Shown here: positions 25,746 through 34,653 of the stretch, one piece after another
How positions within the stretch are numbered: the stretch's first letter is position 1
Layout of the letters: each line of letters opens with the position of its first letter
The notes under the pieces: model-generated
Database searches by the model: none
What the model was told of the DNA's origin: nothing
What the model saw: the letters and a program-made list of their open reading frames with translations, nothing else
Translations under genes and position numbers: made by a program
Source of the DNA: Sphingomonadales bacterium
Lineage (GTDB): Bacteria > Bacteroidota > Bacteroidia > NS11-12g > UBA955
Assembly: GCA_016872175.1 (NCBI GenBank)
Contig: VHBA01000018.1
Span: 1-40,375, forward strand
Reading direction: 5' to 3'
Length of the DNA stretch: 40,375 nucleotides

Positions 25746-26762
25746 GTGAAATTCTTAGGTAAAAAGACCTGGCTTTGGGCCATTGCGTCTCTGCTATTGG
25801 TTGTTGTGCTTTTCTTCATTTATTTACTTACGGGTAATGCCCTTTCATCCCAAACGTCTGTAAAACTGCGGATTCGCAAATCATGGACCCTGGAGCAACT
25901 GACAGATTCGCTCGTTGCAAAAGCAGGTTTGAAACATCCAAAGCTTTTTAAGCTTTTTTCAGAAAAGGCAGGTTATTCATCTCCAAAACCTTGCACAATA
26001 TCGATAAATCCGGGCGACAATATTTACAGCCTTATTCAGCAATTGAAGGCTAACCGTAATCAGACGGTAAATATTACCATTCAGGGCAGTATGGATGCTG
26101 AGACCCTGTCAAGTCTTTTTGCTTCCAAACTGGAGGTAAATAAAGACAGTTTTGTTGCAATGCTCAAATCCCCGTCAGCATTGAGAACCTATGAATTTAA
26201 TGATACAACCTGGCCTGCATTGTTTATTCCCAATACCTACAATATGTATGTTGCCACCGAAACACCTGAATTGCTTCAGCGCATGGCAAAAGAATATGAG
26301 AAATTTTGGAACACAAAAAGGATTCAGCGTTCAACAATCCAGCGTCTTACTTGCAAGGAAGTTATAATGCTTGCCAGTATTGTCACCAAAGAAAGTAACA
26401 AAACTGATGAATACGAAAAGATAGCTGGGGTTTATATAAATAGATTCAGAAAAGGCATGTTGTTGCAAGCAGATCCTACGGTGGTTTTTGCCCGTGGCAC
26501 AGCCGGACGTGTATGGGCAAAGGATTTAACAATTCAGAATCCCTACAATACCTACATTCACCTTGGTTTGCCTCCCGGTCCGATTTGCATTCCCAATCTG
26601 CAAAGCATTGAAGCGGTTTTGAACTACAAACAGCATGATTTTTTATATTTCTGCGCTAAAGCAGATTTCAGCGGTTATCATGATTTTGCCACCAACCTGG
26701 CCGATCACAACCGCAATGCTGCTGCATTTCACCGTGCCATGGATGAAAGGGGCATTAAATAA
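25746..26762 (+). CDS. mltG: Endolytic transglycosylase MltG (YceG-like)
   Basis: Inner-membrane enzyme that cuts nascent glycan strands and helps set their length; 338 residues from GTG 25746 (GTG 25731 is an in-frame alternative). One N-terminal membrane segment, WLWAIASLLLVVVLFFIYLL, is followed by a periplasmic LysM-like subdomain (INPGDNIYSLIQQLK). The catalytic block is MLASIVTKESNKTDEY, where the second Glu position of the family's (E)(K/E)E(T/S) stretch is kept. It continues with GVYINRFRKGMLLQADPTV and NPYNTYIHLGLPPGPI. The gene stands divergent from dapB and ends in a strong terminator. Confidence 0.94.
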   Translation: MKFLGKKTWLWAIASLLLVVVLFFIYLLTGNALSSQTSVKLRIRKSWTLEQLTDSLVAKAGLKHPKLFKLFSEKAGYSSPKPCTISINPGDNIYSLIQQLKANRNQTVNITIQGSMDAETLSSLFASKLEVNKDSFVAMLKSPSALRTYEFNDTTWPALFIPNTYNMYVATETPELLQRMAKEYEKFWNTKRIQRSTIQRLTCKEVIMLASIVTKESNKTDEYEKIAGVYINRFRKGMLLQADPTVVFARGTAGRVWAKDLTIQNPYNTYIHLGLPPGPICIPNLQSIEAVLNYKQHDFLYFCAKADFSGYHDFATNLADHNRNAAAFHRAMDERGIK

Positions 26763-26791
26763 AAAAGACAGCCTATTAAGACTGTCTTTTT
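26761..26791. terminator. Bidirectional intrinsic terminator between mltG and the CxxCH protein gene
   Basis: A perfect 10-bp stem, AAAAAGACAG and CTGTCTTTTT, encloses a 10-nt loop. The A-run on one side and T-run on the other let it serve both convergent genes. Confidence 0.9.
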
Positions 26792-26810
26792 GTTGGGTTA
26801 AATATTTTTA

Positions 26811-27590
26811 TCAGATTTTTTGAAACTTAATTGTTCCGGTTTCCGAGCCTTTACTCCATTTTATGTAGTAAAAGCCCTGAGCCAATCCGCGGATATTGAT
26901 TTTCATGCCTGAAAATTCTACAGGATAAGTAGCACCGTTAATGCCTGTTATGTTGATTTGATCAACCGCTTTGCTGAGTTGTAAAACATCGTTGCAGGGA
27001 TTAGGGAAGGCAGACAAAGTTACAATGCTGCTACCTGTTGTTCCTGAACTGGCATCTAAGGTTAATACCGATGTTTTTACAGCACCTTGATCACCATTGT
27101 CAGATCCGTTTCCATTGGCTGCAACACCAGCAGTGTAAACGGTTACATCTCCGGTAGGGTTGGCGGGTGCAGTCCATTCGTAAGACCAAATACCGGTTAG
27201 GCTGGGAGAAGATTGAACCACAATATCGCGTCCGTTTGCACTGATAACTTTTGCGCCTGAAGTTGGATTGGCCGTAGTGCCTGTTTTTTTATTGGTGGCA
27301 TCCAACACTGTGCTTTGAAATCCTTTGGCTGTTGAAGTTCCCAGAACCGCAATGGCAATAGTATATGTCTTACCAGGTTTGTAGGAAGTTACCGGGGTAA
27401 TGGCACCTCCCTTTTCTGTAACGCCAATGTTCACGTTAGTGCCCTGTGCACCCCCGGAGTGGCAAATGCTGCAATTTCCGTTAGAAGAGGGAGCGCCCGT
27501 ACGGTCATCCGGGCGGCCACTGGAACTGCTCATCATAATCAATGCACCTGCAATGCTCATGGCTGAAACAATAAAGTAATTTTTTCTCAT
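26811..27590 (-). CDS. T9SS-secreted CxxCH protein (choice-of-anchor V-like) with type A sorting domain
   Basis: Predicted secreted protein of 259 residues. A signal peptide precedes RPDDRTGAPSSNGNCSICHS, which contains a single CxxCH (a c-type haem motif). A Reeler/choice-of-anchor-V-like beta domain follows (SYKPGKTYTIAIAV, GVAANGNGSDNGDQGAV). The last 70 residues fit the type A T9SS sorting domain: LSAFPNPCNDVLQL, then GLAQGFYYIKW and a final TIKFQKI. Whether haem is attached is unknown. Function is unknown; electron transfer or surface adhesion are guesses. It ends at the shared terminator with mltG and is divergent from nuoA. Confidence 0.83.
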   Translation of the reverse strand: MRKNYFIVSAMSIAGALIMMSSSSGRPDDRTGAPSSNGNCSICHSGGAQGTNVNIGVTEKGGAITPVTSYKPGKTYTIAIAVLGTSTAKGFQSTVLDATNKKTGTTANPTSGAKVISANGRDIVVQSSPSLTGIWSYEWTAPANPTGDVTVYTAGVAANGNGSDNGDQGAVKTSVLTLDASSGTTGSSIVTLSAFPNPCNDVLQLSKAVDQINITGINGATYPVEFSGMKINIRGLAQGFYYIKWSKGSETGTIKFQKI

Positions 27591-27724
27591 GTTTGGATAG
27601 ATTGTAATTGCAAATTAAAGCAATTTTAAACAATAGTAACTCCCACTAAACTGATTTTTGGTAAATGTGAGTAATCCGTGAAAAATGTGGATTGTTTGGC
27701 AAACAATTGGAACATTGAAAGCAT

Positions 27725-27732
27725 TACTTTTG
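27725..27732 (+). promoter_or_regulatory. -7 box of the nuo operon
   Basis: TACTTTTG matches TAnnTTTG exactly, 16 nt before the nuoA ATG. TTG at 27707-27709 and TTTG at 27695-27698 are possible -33 elements, but neither spacing is ideal. Confidence 0.45.
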
Positions 27733-27748
27733 TAATCGCTAAAGGAAT

Positions 27749-28114
27749 ATGAGCAGCCCATCTAGTTATCTGCCCATCGTGATTCAGACAGGAGTGGCCA
27801 TTGGCTTTGTTGCACTGGCGCTAGGTTTGTCTCATTTGCTGGGGCCAAAAAGAAAAACAACCCAGAAAGAAGAAACCTTTGAATGCGGTATTGAAACACA
27901 GGGCAATGCCCGTTTTCCGGTGTCTATTAAATATTTCCTTACAGCCATTCTGTTTGTGTTGTTTGATGTAGAGGTGATTTTCTTTTATCCCTATGCCGTG
28001 AATTTTAAAGAAATGGGCGTGGAAGGGTTTGTGGCTGTGGTTTCATTTGTGGCTTTGTTTCTGGCAGGATTCATTTATGTATGGAAAAAAGGTGCTTTTG
28101 AGTGGGAGAAATAA
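27749..28114 (+). CDS. nuoA: NADH-quinone oxidoreductase subunit A
   Basis: Small membrane subunit of complex I, 121 residues with three membrane helices. ETFECGIETQGNARFPVSIKY, with the conserved Cys in the quinone-site loop, and FVLFDVEVIFFYPYAV are diagnostic. It is first in the nuo operon behind a -7 box; nuoB follows after 28 bp. Confidence 0.95.
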   Translation: MSSPSSYLPIVIQTGVAIGFVALALGLSHLLGPKRKTTQKEETFECGIETQGNARFPVSIKYFLTAILFVLFDVEVIFFYPYAVNFKEMGVEGFVAVVSFVALFLAGFIYVWKKGAFEWEK

Positions 28115-28142
28115 AATACAATTCTAAAAAATCACTAAGGTT

Positions 28143-28685
28143 ATGGTAAAAATGGTCGATGCGCCCGAAGGTATTGAAGGTCAGGGTTTCTTTGCCACAT
28201 CGCTGGACAAAGTAATAGGAATGGCACGTGCCAATTCGCTGTGGCCACTGCCTTTCGCAACATCCTGCTGCGGAATTGAATTCATGGCAACCATGGGTTC
28301 AAACTATGATCTGGCCCGTTTTGGTTCAGAGCGTCTGAGTTTCTCTCCCCGCCAGGCCGATTTGCTAATGGTGATGGGAACCATTGCCAAGAAAATGGGC
28401 CCGGTTCTCAAGCAGGTATACGACCAGATGGCAGAACCCAAATGGGTTATTGCTGTTGGTGCTTGCGCCAGCAGTGGAGGTATATTTGATACCTACAGCG
28501 TATTGCAGGGAATTGATCGCATTATTCCTGTAGATGTTTACGTTCCAGGATGTCCGCCCCGCCCCGAACAAATCATTGAAGGTGTAATGAAAATTCAGGA
28601 CCTGGCACGCAAAGAAAGCCTGCGCCGCCGTAACAGTGATGAATACAAGAAAATGCTGGAAAGCTATAACATCGAAACCCAGTGA
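28143..28685 (+). CDS. nuoB: NADH-quinone oxidoreductase subunit B
   Basis: Peripheral-arm subunit carrying cluster N2, the last iron-sulfur centre before quinone; 180 residues. The adjacent cysteines are in [14 protein letters not shown]. The other two ligands are in [14 protein letters not shown] and [14 protein letters not shown]. The stop overlaps the GTG start of nuoC (GTGA), which points to translational coupling. Confidence 0.97.
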   Translation: MVKMVDAPEGIEGQGFFATSLDKVIGMARANSLWPLPFATSCCGIEFMATMGSNYDLARFGSERLSFSPRQADLLMVMGTIAKKMGPVLKQVYDQMAEPKWVIAVGACASSGGIFDTYSVLQGIDRIIPVDVYVPGCPPRPEQIIEGVMKIQDLARKESLRRRNSDEYKKMLESYNIETQ

Positions 28686-29194
28686 GTATGACCGAACTGA
28701 ATAATGAAAATGTATTGCAGGTGCTGAATGAAACATTCGGCGAAGCTATACTGCACCCAGAAACGCAATATGGCATGCTCAGTGTTGAAATACCTGCTGA
28801 CAGGAATACAGAAATCGTTGGCTGTCTGAAAGATCACAAGGATATCAGCATGGGTTTTCTAACGGATGTTTGCGCCGTGCATTATCCCGAACAAAAAGGC
28901 CGTGAATTGGCTGTGGTGTATCATTTGCACAGCTGGACAAAGAATTTTCGCATGCGAATCAAATGTTTCTTACCTGCAGAAAAACCTGAAATAACCACCA
29001 TGACCGGTTTGTATAACAGTGCCAACTGGATGGAGCGCGAAACCTTTGATTTTTATGGGGTGCAGTTTACAGGCCACCCCGATTTGAGACGTATTCTCAA
29101 TATGGACGAAATGGATTATCATCCTTTGCTTAAGCAATATGCCTTGGAGGATGAAACCCGTGATGATAAAGATGATAGTTTCTTTGGAAGATGA
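28682..29194 (+). CDS. nuoC: NADH-quinone oxidoreductase subunit C
   Basis: Peripheral-arm subunit of 170 residues (GTG 28682; ATG 28688 is an alternative two codons on). The family signature is [18 protein letters not shown], then [14 protein letters not shown]. It is separate from nuoD, not a nuoCD fusion as in E. coli. It overlaps nuoB by 4 bp and nuoD by 4 bp (ATGA). Confidence 0.95.
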   Translation: MSMTELNNENVLQVLNETFGEAILHPETQYGMLSVEIPADRNTEIVGCLKDHKDISMGFLTDVCAVHYPEQKGRELAVVYHLHSWTKNFRMRIKCFLPAEKPEITTMTGLYNSANWMERETFDFYGVQFTGHPDLRRILNMDEMDYHPLLKQYALEDETRDDKDDSFFGR

Positions 29195-30411
29195 GCCAGC
29201 TAGACACAAATTACAAAGACATTTTTGTCAGCACCGAAACCATAGACGGTGAAATAGCAACCCTGAACCTGGGCCCTACACACCCCGCAACGCATGGTGT
29301 TTTTCAGAATGTGATGAAGGTTGATGGAGAGCGCATCATCAGCAGCGAACCTACCATTGGATATATTCACCGCGCTTTTGAAAAGCTGGCTGAAAGAAGA
29401 CCCTACAACCAGATTACACCCATTACCGACCGTTTGAACTACTGTTCGTCACCTATAAACAACATGGGCTGGCACATGACAGTGGAAAAGTTGGCCGGAA
29501 TTGAAGTTCCCAAAAAAGTGGACTACATGAGGGTTATTATCATGGAATTGGCTCGTATTGCCGATCACCTGGTGTGCAATTCCGTAATAGGGGTGGATAC
29601 CGGTGCCCTTACCGGCTTTACATACATATTCCAAGAGCGCGAAAAAATTTATGAAATGTATGAGGAGGTATGCGGTGCACGCCTCACCACCAATATAGGC
29701 CGTATAGGCGGGCTTGAACGAGAGTTCTCGCCTGTGTTTATGGAAAAACTCAAGAAATTTCTGAAGGAGTTTCCGGCCAAGTTTCAGGAATTTGACAACC
29801 TGCTAACACGCAACCGTATTTTTATGGATCGCGTGATAAAGGCGGGGCCAATATCGGCTGAAAAGGCCATGAGCTATGGTTTTACAGGTCCGAACCTCAG
29901 GGCTGCCGGCGTAGATTACGACGTTCGTGTTATGAATCCCTACAGCAGCTACGAGGATTTTGATTTTATCATTCCCGTAGGCCAAGATGGTGACACGTAT
30001 GACCGCTTTATCGTAAGGCAGGAAGAAATAAGGCAGAGCCTTGGCATTATTCAGCAAGCTATTGATGGTATGCCCGAAGGCAAACATTATGCAGATGTAC
30101 CTTCATTTTATTTGCCCCCCAAAGAAGAAGTTTACCGCAGTATGGAAGCCTTGATTTATCATTTCAAAATTATCATGGGCGAAACGCCAATTCCTGTTGG
30201 GGAAGTGTACCATGCCGTAGAAGGCGCTAATGGAGAATTGGGCTATTACCTCATCAGCGATGGCGGCAGAACTCCATACCGCCTGCATTTCCGCAGACCT
30301 TGCTTCATCTACTATCAGGCATACCCTGAAATGGTGAAGGGAGCCATGCTGAGTGATGCCATATTAACCATGAGCAGTATGAATGTTATTGCCGGAGAAC
30401 TTGACGCTTAA
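29191..30411 (+). CDS. nuoD: NADH-quinone oxidoreductase subunit D
   Basis: 49-kDa-type subunit that forms the quinone pocket with NuoB; 406 residues. LNLGPTHPATHGVFQN, GYIHRAFEKLAERRPYNQ and the C-terminal GELGYYLISDGGRTPYRLHF are standard. The final GELDA is near the usual end (GEXDR in many homologues; Ala replaces Arg here). It is translationally coupled to nuoC. Confidence 0.97.
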   Translation: MSQLDTNYKDIFVSTETIDGEIATLNLGPTHPATHGVFQNVMKVDGERIISSEPTIGYIHRAFEKLAERRPYNQITPITDRLNYCSSPINNMGWHMTVEKLAGIEVPKKVDYMRVIIMELARIADHLVCNSVIGVDTGALTGFTYIFQEREKIYEMYEEVCGARLTTNIGRIGGLEREFSPVFMEKLKKFLKEFPAKFQEFDNLLTRNRIFMDRVIKAGPISAEKAMSYGFTGPNLRAAGVDYDVRVMNPYSSYEDFDFIIPVGQDGDTYDRFIVRQEEIRQSLGIIQQAIDGMPEGKHYADVPSFYLPPKEEVYRSMEALIYHFKIIMGETPIPVGEVYHAVEGANGELGYYLISDGGRTPYRLHFRRPCFIYYQAYPEMVKGAMLSDAILTMSSMNVIAGELDA

Positions 30412-30421
30412 TTGAACAATT

Positions 30422-30946
30422 GTGGAAACATCTGAAAATCAAATAGCATTTAAGGAAGAAACCCTGAAGGAAGTGGGTAGAATTACCGCACAGTTTCCCG
30501 AAGGTATGCAAAAGAGTGCCCTTCTGAGGGTGCTGCACCTTGCGCAGGCCGAGTTTGGCTGGTTGTCTGTTCCGGTAATGGATTACGTAGCCCGTTTACT
30601 TCATGTAAATCCGGTGGAAGTATATGAAGTGGCCACATTCTACAGCATGTATGATACCCAGCCTGTGGGCAAGGTGAAACTTGAAGTTTGCCGCACAGGC
30701 CCCTGCATGATTGAAGGTGCCGAGCACATTGTGAAATATATTGAAGACAAACTGGGAATCAAGGATGGTGAAACCACCGCAGATGGTATATTTACGCTGA
30801 AAACCGTTGAATGCCTTGGTGCATGTGGCTATGCGCCTATGTTGCAGGCGGGCGAAAAGTTTCATGAGCATCTTACTGAAGCCAAGGTGGATGAACTGAT
30901 AGAGAAATACAAGGCAAATCCCGTGGCTAATTATATGGGGATGTAA
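30422..30946 (+). CDS. nuoE: NADH-quinone oxidoreductase subunit E
   Basis: 24-kDa-type subunit of the NADH module with a [2Fe-2S] cluster; 174 residues from GTG 30422. The ligands are seen in VCRTGPCMIEGAE and VECLGACGYAPML (two Cys each). GWLSVPVMDYVARLL and VYEVATFYSMYDT are typical N-terminal motifs. The 10-bp gap from nuoD and 21 bp to nuoF indicate one operon. Confidence 0.96.
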   Translation: METSENQIAFKEETLKEVGRITAQFPEGMQKSALLRVLHLAQAEFGWLSVPVMDYVARLLHVNPVEVYEVATFYSMYDTQPVGKVKLEVCRTGPCMIEGAEHIVKYIEDKLGIKDGETTADGIFTLKTVECLGACGYAPMLQAGEKFHEHLTEAKVDELIEKYKANPVANYMGM

Positions 30947-30967
30947 TCAAAACCAAGGAAAGACAGC

Positions 30968-32320
30968 ATGGCTAGAAAATTGCTTTTGGAAAACGCACAC
31001 ATCGAAGGAATACATACCTATGATGTTTACCGCAAAAATGGTGGATACCGCAGTGTTGAAAAAACACTGAAAACAATGTCTCCGGAGGATGTGGTGGAAG
31101 AAGTGAAAAAATCTGGGTTGAGAGGCAGGGGCGGAGCCGGTTTCCCTACCGGAATGAAATGGAGCTTTATCGCCAAGCCCGACGGTGTTCCCCGGCATTT
31201 GCTTTGTAATGCAGATGAGAGCGAACCCGGAACCTTCAAGGACCGCTATTTAATGGAGAAAATTCCCCATTTGCTGATTGAAGGCATGATTGTGTCTTCG
31301 TTTGCACTGGGTGCCAACCATTCCTATATATACATCAGAGGCGAATACATGTATGTACTTCACATACTGGAAAAAGCCATAGCAGAAGCCTACGCAAACG
31401 GCTGGCTGGGAAAAAATATCATGGGTTCCGGTTTTGATCTTGATCTTTCGGTTTCACCGGGTGCCGGTGCATATATCTGCGGTGAAGAAACAGCATTGAT
31501 TGAGAGCCTGGAAGGTAAACGCGGCAATCCGCGCATGAAGCCGCCGTTCCCTGCAGTGAAAGGTCTTTGGCAACGTCCAACCGTGGTTAACAACGTGGAA
31601 ACCATCGCAGCCGTTGTTCCTATTGTGAATGAGGGTGGTGATGCTTACGCGCAGATTGGTATTGGTCGCAGTACAGGTACCAAACTGATTTCTGCCGGCG
31701 GAAATATCAATAAACCCGGAGTTTATGAAATTGAAATGAATATATCCGTGGAGGAATTCATTTACAGCGATACCTACTGTGGTGGCATCAAAAATGGCAA
31801 GAAACTTAAGGCATGTGTTCCCGGAGGTTCTTCTGTGCCGATCTTGCCGCATTATCTGGTTTGTAAAACCGCTGCAGGTCAAGATCGCTTAATGACCTAC
31901 GAAAGCCTTGCTGACGGAGGCTTTGCCGCCGGCAGTATGCTGGGTTCCGGCGGATTTATTGTATATGACGAAGACCAATGTATTGTGCGCAATACCTGGA
32001 ACTTTACACGTTTTTACCACCATGAAAGCTGTGGACAATGCAGTCCTTGCCGCGAAGGAACCGGCTGGATGGAAAAAGTATTGCACCGCCTGGAATATGG
32101 CCATGGTAAAATGGAAGACATAGACCTGCTTTGGGATATACAGCGCAAAATTGAGGGCAATACCATTTGTCCGCTGGGTGATGCCGCTGCGTGGCCTGTT
32201 GCAGCTGCTATTCGCCATTTCCGCGAGGAGTTTGAATGGCATGTAAAAGAACCCAAGGCCTGTATGGAAAGAAATTATGGTTTGGTTGCCGAAAAAATCT
32301 TTGAACCCGCAACCGCATAA
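30968..32320 (+). CDS. nuoF: NADH-quinone oxidoreductase subunit F
   Basis: 51-kDa-type subunit that binds NADH and FMN; 450 residues. GLRGRGGAGFPTGMKWSFI and CNADESEPGTFKDRYLME form the NADH/FMN site. ESCGQCSPCREGTGWM plus the later Cys in NTICPLGDAAAWP hold the [4Fe-4S] cluster N3. Together with nuoE and nuoG the full NADH-oxidising module is encoded here. Confidence 0.97.
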   Translation: MARKLLLENAHIEGIHTYDVYRKNGGYRSVEKTLKTMSPEDVVEEVKKSGLRGRGGAGFPTGMKWSFIAKPDGVPRHLLCNADESEPGTFKDRYLMEKIPHLLIEGMIVSSFALGANHSYIYIRGEYMYVLHILEKAIAEAYANGWLGKNIMGSGFDLDLSVSPGAGAYICGEETALIESLEGKRGNPRMKPPFPAVKGLWQRPTVVNNVETIAAVVPIVNEGGDAYAQIGIGRSTGTKLISAGGNINKPGVYEIEMNISVEEFIYSDTYCGGIKNGKKLKACVPGGSSVPILPHYLVCKTAAGQDRLMTYESLADGGFAAGSMLGSGGFIVYDEDQCIVRNTWNFTRFYHHESCGQCSPCREGTGWMEKVLHRLEYGHGKMEDIDLLWDIQRKIEGNTICPLGDAAAWPVAAAIRHFREEFEWHVKEPKACMERNYGLVAEKIFEPATA

Positions 32321-32331
32321 AAGATAAAACA

Positions 32332-33300
32332 ATGGCTGAACAGACTGAAAAGATCAATGTAACCATAGACGGAAAAACCATTGCGGTAGATCCCGGAACG
32401 ACTATACTCAATGCCGCCCGTGCAATAGGCGGTGAAGTTGTGCCACCTGCCATGTGCTATTACAGCAGCTTGAAAGGCAGTGGCGGTAAGTGCCGCACAT
32501 GTCTTGTTGAAGTGAACAAAGGAAGTGAAAAAGACCCGCGCCCTATGCCCAAGCTGGTGGCAAGCTGCAGCACACCCGTGATGGATGGAATGGAAGTGAA
32601 AAACAAAACCAGTGAGCGTGTAAACGATGCAAGGCATGGTGTGGTTGAGTTTCTGCTCATCAACCATCCGCTGGATTGCCCCATTTGCGATCAGGCAGGG
32701 GAGTGCCATTTACAGGACCTTGCTTTTGAACACGGTCTGGAGAAAACCCGCTACGAGTTCAAACGCCGCACCTTTGATAAGATTGACATCGGTGAATATA
32801 TCAAGCTGCACATGACCCGTTGTATTCTCTGTTATCGTTGTGTTTATACAGCAGATCAGCTTACCAATCAGCGTGATCATGGTGTGATGAAACGCGGCGA
32901 TGCTGCTGAAATTAGCACCTATATTCAGAATGCACTGGATAACGATTTTATAGGTAATGTAATTGATGTTTGCCCGGTGGGAGCCCTTACGGATAAAACA
33001 TTCCGTTTCCGAAGCCGTGTTTGGTATACCAAACCCATGAATGCGCATCGTGACTGTAAAAAATGCAGTGGCAAGGCTGTGGCCTGGATGATTGGTGATG
33101 AAATTGCCCGCATCACAGCGCGCAAAGACCAGTTTGGCGAGGTGAAGGAATTCATCTGCAATGAATGCCGTTTTGATAAAAAAGAAAAAACCGACTGGAC
33201 CATTGAAGGACCCCGACATATCGATCGTCACTCGGTAATCAGTGCCAATAAATACGAAGAACCCATTCCCGAACATACACCCCTGTTGAACAAAACTTGA
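32332..33300 (+). CDS. nuoG: NADH-quinone oxidoreductase subunit G, short form
   Basis: 75-kDa-type subunit reduced to 322 residues; the large molybdopterin-like domain is absent. I know this short form from other Bacteroidota. The N-terminal ferredoxin domain has Cys in PAMCYY and GGKCRTCLVEV. His-Cys3 is seen in HPLDCPICDQAGEC, and the next cluster in MTRCILCYRC with a distant DVCPVGAL. A remnant of the Fe4S4 lead-in to the lost domain keeps four cysteines: C242, C245, C276 and C279. The stop is 1 bp before the nuoH start. Confidence 0.93.
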   Translation: MAEQTEKINVTIDGKTIAVDPGTTILNAARAIGGEVVPPAMCYYSSLKGSGGKCRTCLVEVNKGSEKDPRPMPKLVASCSTPVMDGMEVKNKTSERVNDARHGVVEFLLINHPLDCPICDQAGECHLQDLAFEHGLEKTRYEFKRRTFDKIDIGEYIKLHMTRCILCYRCVYTADQLTNQRDHGVMKRGDAAEISTYIQNALDNDFIGNVIDVCPVGALTDKTFRFRSRVWYTKPMNAHRDCKKCSGKAVAWMIGDEIARITARKDQFGEVKEFICNECRFDKKEKTDWTIEGPRHIDRHSVISANKYEEPIPEHTPLLNKT

Positions 33301-33301
33301 T

Positions 33302-34336
33302 ATGGATTTTGCATTATTACTGGAAAAGAGCATACTGATTCTCATTCTCACGGCCATCACCCTGGGAATAGCAACCTATCTTACCTATGGTGAGCGCAAA
33401 GTAGCCGCGTTTTTACAAGATCGGATTGGTCCTAACCGGGCTGGTATTTTTGGTATTCTGCAGCCCATTGCCGATGCGGGTAAAATGTTCTTTAAAGAAG
33501 AACTGATTCCCAAAAATGCTGAAAAGTGGCTGTTTATTTTGGGCCCAGGACTTGCCATGATTACCGCCTGCATTACCAGTGCTGTTATTCCCTGGGGAAG
33601 CCATTTAGATTTGTTTGGTCGTACCATACAACTGCAAGTTGCCGATGTAGATATCGGGATTTTATACATTATGGGCATTGTGAGTGTGGGTGTTTACGGC
33701 ATCATGATCGGTGGCTGGGCTTCCAATAATAAATATTCACTTTATGGAGCTATTCGCGCCAGCAGCCAAATGATAAGCTATGAACTGGGCATGGGCCTTG
33801 CCCTGATTGCCGTTATTATGATGAGCGGCAGCTTGAGTCTGCGGGAAATAGTAGAACAACAGAGCGGATGGGGTGGTATGCAGTGGAATATTATTTACCA
33901 ACCGCTGGGATTCATCATATTCTTTACTTGTGCTTTAGCTGAATGCAACCGTGCTCCCTTCGATTTGCCCGAATGTGAGACGGAACTGATTGGTGGCTAC
34001 CACACAGAATACTCATCCATGAAACTGGGCTTTTACCTGTTTGCTGAATATATCAACATGTTTATCAGCAGCGCGGTTATGACCTGTGTGTATTTTGGCG
34101 GTTACAATTTCCCCGGTATGCACCTGATTGATAGTCAGAATTTACTCGCGGTTCTGCAGATTGTAGCGATTTTCCTGAAAATCAGTTTCTTCATCTTTAC
34201 CTTTATGTGGATTCGCTGGACACTGCCCCGTTTTAGGTATGACCAGCTCATGCACCTGGGATGGAAGTCTATTATACCCCTAGCGATAGTGAATATGCTT
34301 CTTACCGGCGGAGGAATGCTGCTATTCGGGAAATAA
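33302..34336 (+). CDS. nuoH: NADH-quinone oxidoreductase subunit H
   Basis: Membrane subunit joining the peripheral and membrane arms; 344 residues with eight or so helices. GERKVAAFLQDRIGPNRAG, QMISYELGMGLALI and ALAECNRAPFDLPECETELI (quinone-channel acidic loop) are diagnostic. It is the last nuo gene: the stop is 2 bp from the stop of a convergent TPR gene. nuoI to nuoN, needed for the proton-pumping arm, are not here. Confidence 0.97.
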   Translation: MDFALLLEKSILILILTAITLGIATYLTYGERKVAAFLQDRIGPNRAGIFGILQPIADAGKMFFKEELIPKNAEKWLFILGPGLAMITACITSAVIPWGSHLDLFGRTIQLQVADVDIGILYIMGIVSVGVYGIMIGGWASNNKYSLYGAIRASSQMISYELGMGLALIAVIMMSGSLSLREIVEQQSGWGGMQWNIIYQPLGFIIFFTCALAECNRAPFDLPECETELIGGYHTEYSSMKLGFYLFAEYINMFISSAVMTCVYFGGYNFPGMHLIDSQNLLAVLQIVAIFLKISFFIFTFMWIRWTLPRFRYDQLMHLGWKSIIPLAIVNMLLTGGGMLLFGK

Positions 34337-34338
34337 GC

Positions 34339-34653
34339 TTAGTCGTATTGCAGTTCCAGTAAGGCGCTTTGAAGTTCGCTGAGGCTGTGTCTTTCTCCCG
34401 ATTTTTTTGCTTTTTCGATTCCTTTTTCGTACATTAGGATTGCTTCTTCTTTTTCGGTTTTGCGTTCCAGCAATTTACCCAGATGGTAATAAGTTGCAAT
34501 ATAATCCGGATGTGATTCCAGCAATGTTCTAAAAATGCCCTCCGCTTTATTATCATCGCCGAGGCCTATATATTCTGTTGCCAGGGCATAATTCAGAAAA
34601 GCGTCTTCCGGGCTTTCCTTGAGGAAGGCTAACAATTGTTCGATTCGATTCAT
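34339..34653 (-). CDS. Small tetratricopeptide-repeat protein
   Basis: Protein of 104 residues made of helical repeats. ALATEYIGLGDDNKAEGIFR and YYHLGKLLERKTEKEEAILM fit two or so TPR units, so it is likely a protein-binding scaffold in the cytosol. Its ATG overlaps the stop of the DUF5683 gene (ATGA), which makes it the last gene of the UPF0173-parA-parB-DUF5683 operon. No specific partner can be named. It meets nuoH end to end. Confidence 0.8.
   Translation of the reverse strand: MNRIEQLLAFLKESPEDAFLNYALATEYIGLGDDNKAEGIFRTLLESHPDYIATYYHLGKLLERKTEKEEAILMYEKGIEKAKKSGERHSLSELQSALLELQYD

Noticed and set aside
32710-33360. A 216-codon open frame on the minus strand opposite nuoG
   Set aside because: Shadow of the iron-sulfur subunit; no motif and no promoter.
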